Shown in pieces: positions 63,216 to 64,000 of a stretch of DNA of 64,000 nt. The translations under genes and the position numbers were made by a program. The notes beneath the pieces were generated by a model, which did no database searches, was not told the DNA's origin, and worked only from the letters and a program-made list of their open reading frames with translations. Positions within the stretch are counted from its first letter, which is position 1; every line of letters begins with the position of its first letter. Where the stretch lies: contig JAFRGC010000050.1 of assembly GCA_017434025.1 (NCBI GenBank), positions 41,797 through 105,796 of the forward strand. The letters run 5' to 3'. The stretch is from Mogibacterium sp. (GTDB lineage Bacteria > Bacillota > Clostridia > Peptostreptococcales > Anaerovoracaceae).

Positions 63216-63842
63216 ATGAATACTCAAATGATACTTTCCAAGATCCTGATGCTCCCGGGTATAATACTTGGGCTCAGTCTGCATGAGTTCGCTCATGCAT
63301 GGATGTCAAATAAACTGGGAGATCCTACACCGAAGAGGCAGGGGAGACTTACGATCAATCCGCTCGCGCATATCGACTGGGTCGGTTTCACTGCGCTGCT
63401 CCTGGTAGGTTTTGGCTGGGGAAAGCCCGTACAGATCGATCCGAGATTCTACAAGAAGCCAAGGAGGGACGAATTCCTCGTTGCTATCGCCGGCGTCACG
63501 ATGAATCTCATAATCGCAATACTGCTTTCGTTCCCGACCAAAGCACTTGCAAAGGCTTATTATGCTGTAGGAGGATCTGTACTGATCGAAAACATATATC
63601 TCATATTCTTCTATGCAGTTTCGATCAATGTAGTCCTGATGATCTTCAACCTCATACCGGTACCGCCGCTTGACGGATGGGGGATCGTGACACAGATCTT
63701 CAGACTTGACCGTTATGATTGGTGGTATAAGGTGTATCAGTACGGAACCTGGATCCTTCTTGCACTGATCGTGCTCAATGTTACGGATCTGATACTGACA
63801 CCGCTTGTAAGAATCGTACTGACATTATTAGGCGTTTACTGA
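63216..63842 (+). CDS. M50-family site-2 protease (YwhC-like)
   Basis: 208 residues; start at 63216 (MNTQMILSKILMLPGIILGLSLHEFAHAW), 9 bases after AAAGGA. Polytopic membrane protein with the zinc motif HEFAH and the second ligand motif in NLIPVPPLDGW. No PDZ domain, unlike RseP. Family members may process membrane substrates, but no role is established here. Coupled to miaB in the same operon. Confidence 0.88.
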   Translation: MNTQMILSKILMLPGIILGLSLHEFAHAWMSNKLGDPTPKRQGRLTINPLAHIDWVGFTALLLVGFGWGKPVQIDPRFYKKPRRDEFLVAIAGVTMNLIIAILLSFPTKALAKAYYAVGGSVLIENIYLIFFYAVSINVVLMIFNLIPVPPLDGWGIVTQIFRLDRYDWWYKVYQYGTWILLALIVLNVTDLILTPLVRIVLTLLGVY

Positions 63843-63868
63843 CGTGCAGTTACCGAGACCAAATCATA

Positions 63869-63998
63869 ACCACCAGTTAAACTGGTGGTATGCACTAGCC
63901 CTAAAAGGGCATCGTACTTGCAAGCGTCTTAAGACGCGCCGAATAGACTGCCAACCGCATCTCTATTCTCAGGCGGCGCCTAAAGGCGCTTTTCTTTT
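63869..63998 (+). mobile_element. Hairpin series resembling an IS200/IS605-type element end
   Basis: Three hairpins in 70 bases: ACCACCAGTT / AACTGGTGGT (63869-63889), GCCC-TAAAA-type loop-GGGC (63898-63910), GCGTCTT / AAGACGC (63924-63937), then a terminator GCGCC-TAAA-GGCGC plus T-rich tail (63976-63998). From memory, the first two hairpins resemble the palindromic ends of IS200/IS605-family elements or their transposase-less derivatives in Clostridia. No transposase is visible; it would lie to the right of the window, or the element is non-autonomous. Confidence 0.4.
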
Positions 63999-64000
63999 GC

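Noticed and set aside
1-64000. Alternative genetic code with TGA as a sense codon
   Set aside because: Several complete genes (radC, uppS, rnc, ftsY, der) end at TGA with normal lengths, and ileS is the only gene interrupted by one.

Overview
The window is a low-to-mid GC, gene-dense chromosomal segment of a Gram-positive bacterium, most likely a Clostridia-type member of the Bacillota. The indicators are PolC replicase, RNase Y, RnpM (YlxR), an infC-rpmI-rplT operon with a leader terminator, sortase-anchored pilin-like proteins, a cell-wall branching FemAB ligase, the MEP isoprenoid pathway and no outer-membrane genes. An obligate anaerobe related to Mogibacterium/Eubacterium (Anaerovoracaceae-like) fits, but I cannot prove the genus. 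Almost all genes are on the + strand; only maf and one small hypothetical gene are clearly on the - strand.

Layout. 1-3427: two overlapping genes for surface proteins (a thioester-adhesin-like protein, 5' end outside the window, and a pilin-like protein), meeting the convergent maf gene tail to tail with a 77-bp overlap. 4077-5602: infC (AUU start, leader terminator), rpmI, rplT, an unlisted 56-codon membrane peptide and a terminator. 5635-8805: lipoprotein trigger-factor-like foldase, nrdR, cmk, radC. 8852-11770: a MurE-type ligase plus a FemX-type branching enzyme (peptidoglycan). 11913-13985: secreted transglutaminase-like protein. 14042-18165: rny, cysteine desulfurase, thiI. 18223-28073: pyrH, frr, a long palindrome, uppS, cdsA, dxr, rseP, ispG, polC. 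28111-32386: small - strand gene, ferredoxin-type aldo/keto reductase, then a metal-efflux operon (SmtB-like repressor, free-standing HMA chaperone, P1B ATPase). 32403-35693: class A penicillin-binding protein with a very long lysine-rich cytoplasmic tail. 35708-46550: rimP-nusA-rnpM-infB-rbfA-nrnA-truB-ribF-rpsO-pnp. 46690-47862: rsuA and a membrane-anchored hypothetical. 48198-51320: ileS with an in-frame TGA. 51368-63842: rlmN, plsX, rnc, smc, ftsY, der, a plsY-gpsA fusion, miaB and an M50 protease. 63869-63998: a set of hairpins that looks like the end of an IS200/IS605-type element.

How it works together. Most of the window is informational and envelope housekeeping: translation initiation and ribosome maturation (infC, infB, rbfA, rimP, der, rsuA, rlmN, miaB, truB, thiI), RNA turnover (rny, pnp, rnc, nrnA), and membrane-lipid supply. 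In lipid supply, plsX makes acyl-phosphate, while the fused PlsY-GpsA both makes glycerol-3-phosphate and acylates it; cdsA activates the product. dxr, ispG and uppS feed the undecaprenyl carrier used by murE, femX and the penicillin-binding protein.

Most worth a second look: (1) ileS encodes an IleRS2-like enzyme whose HXGH signature is rearranged to G-I-H-H, a change known from mupirocin hyper-resistant IleRS2, and it is interrupted by one in-frame TGA at codon 663; (2) its leader can fold as a compact cloverleaf-like four-way junction that I cannot assign to a known family; (3) PolC lacks the whole DnaQ-type exonuclease insert; (4) PlsY and GpsA are one polypeptide with an acidic linker and a possible internal start; (5) the class A PBP carries about 355 cytoplasmic residues of histone-H1-like repeats; (6) the surface proteins share an unusual [IL]-A-P-x-[ST]-G sorting motif.
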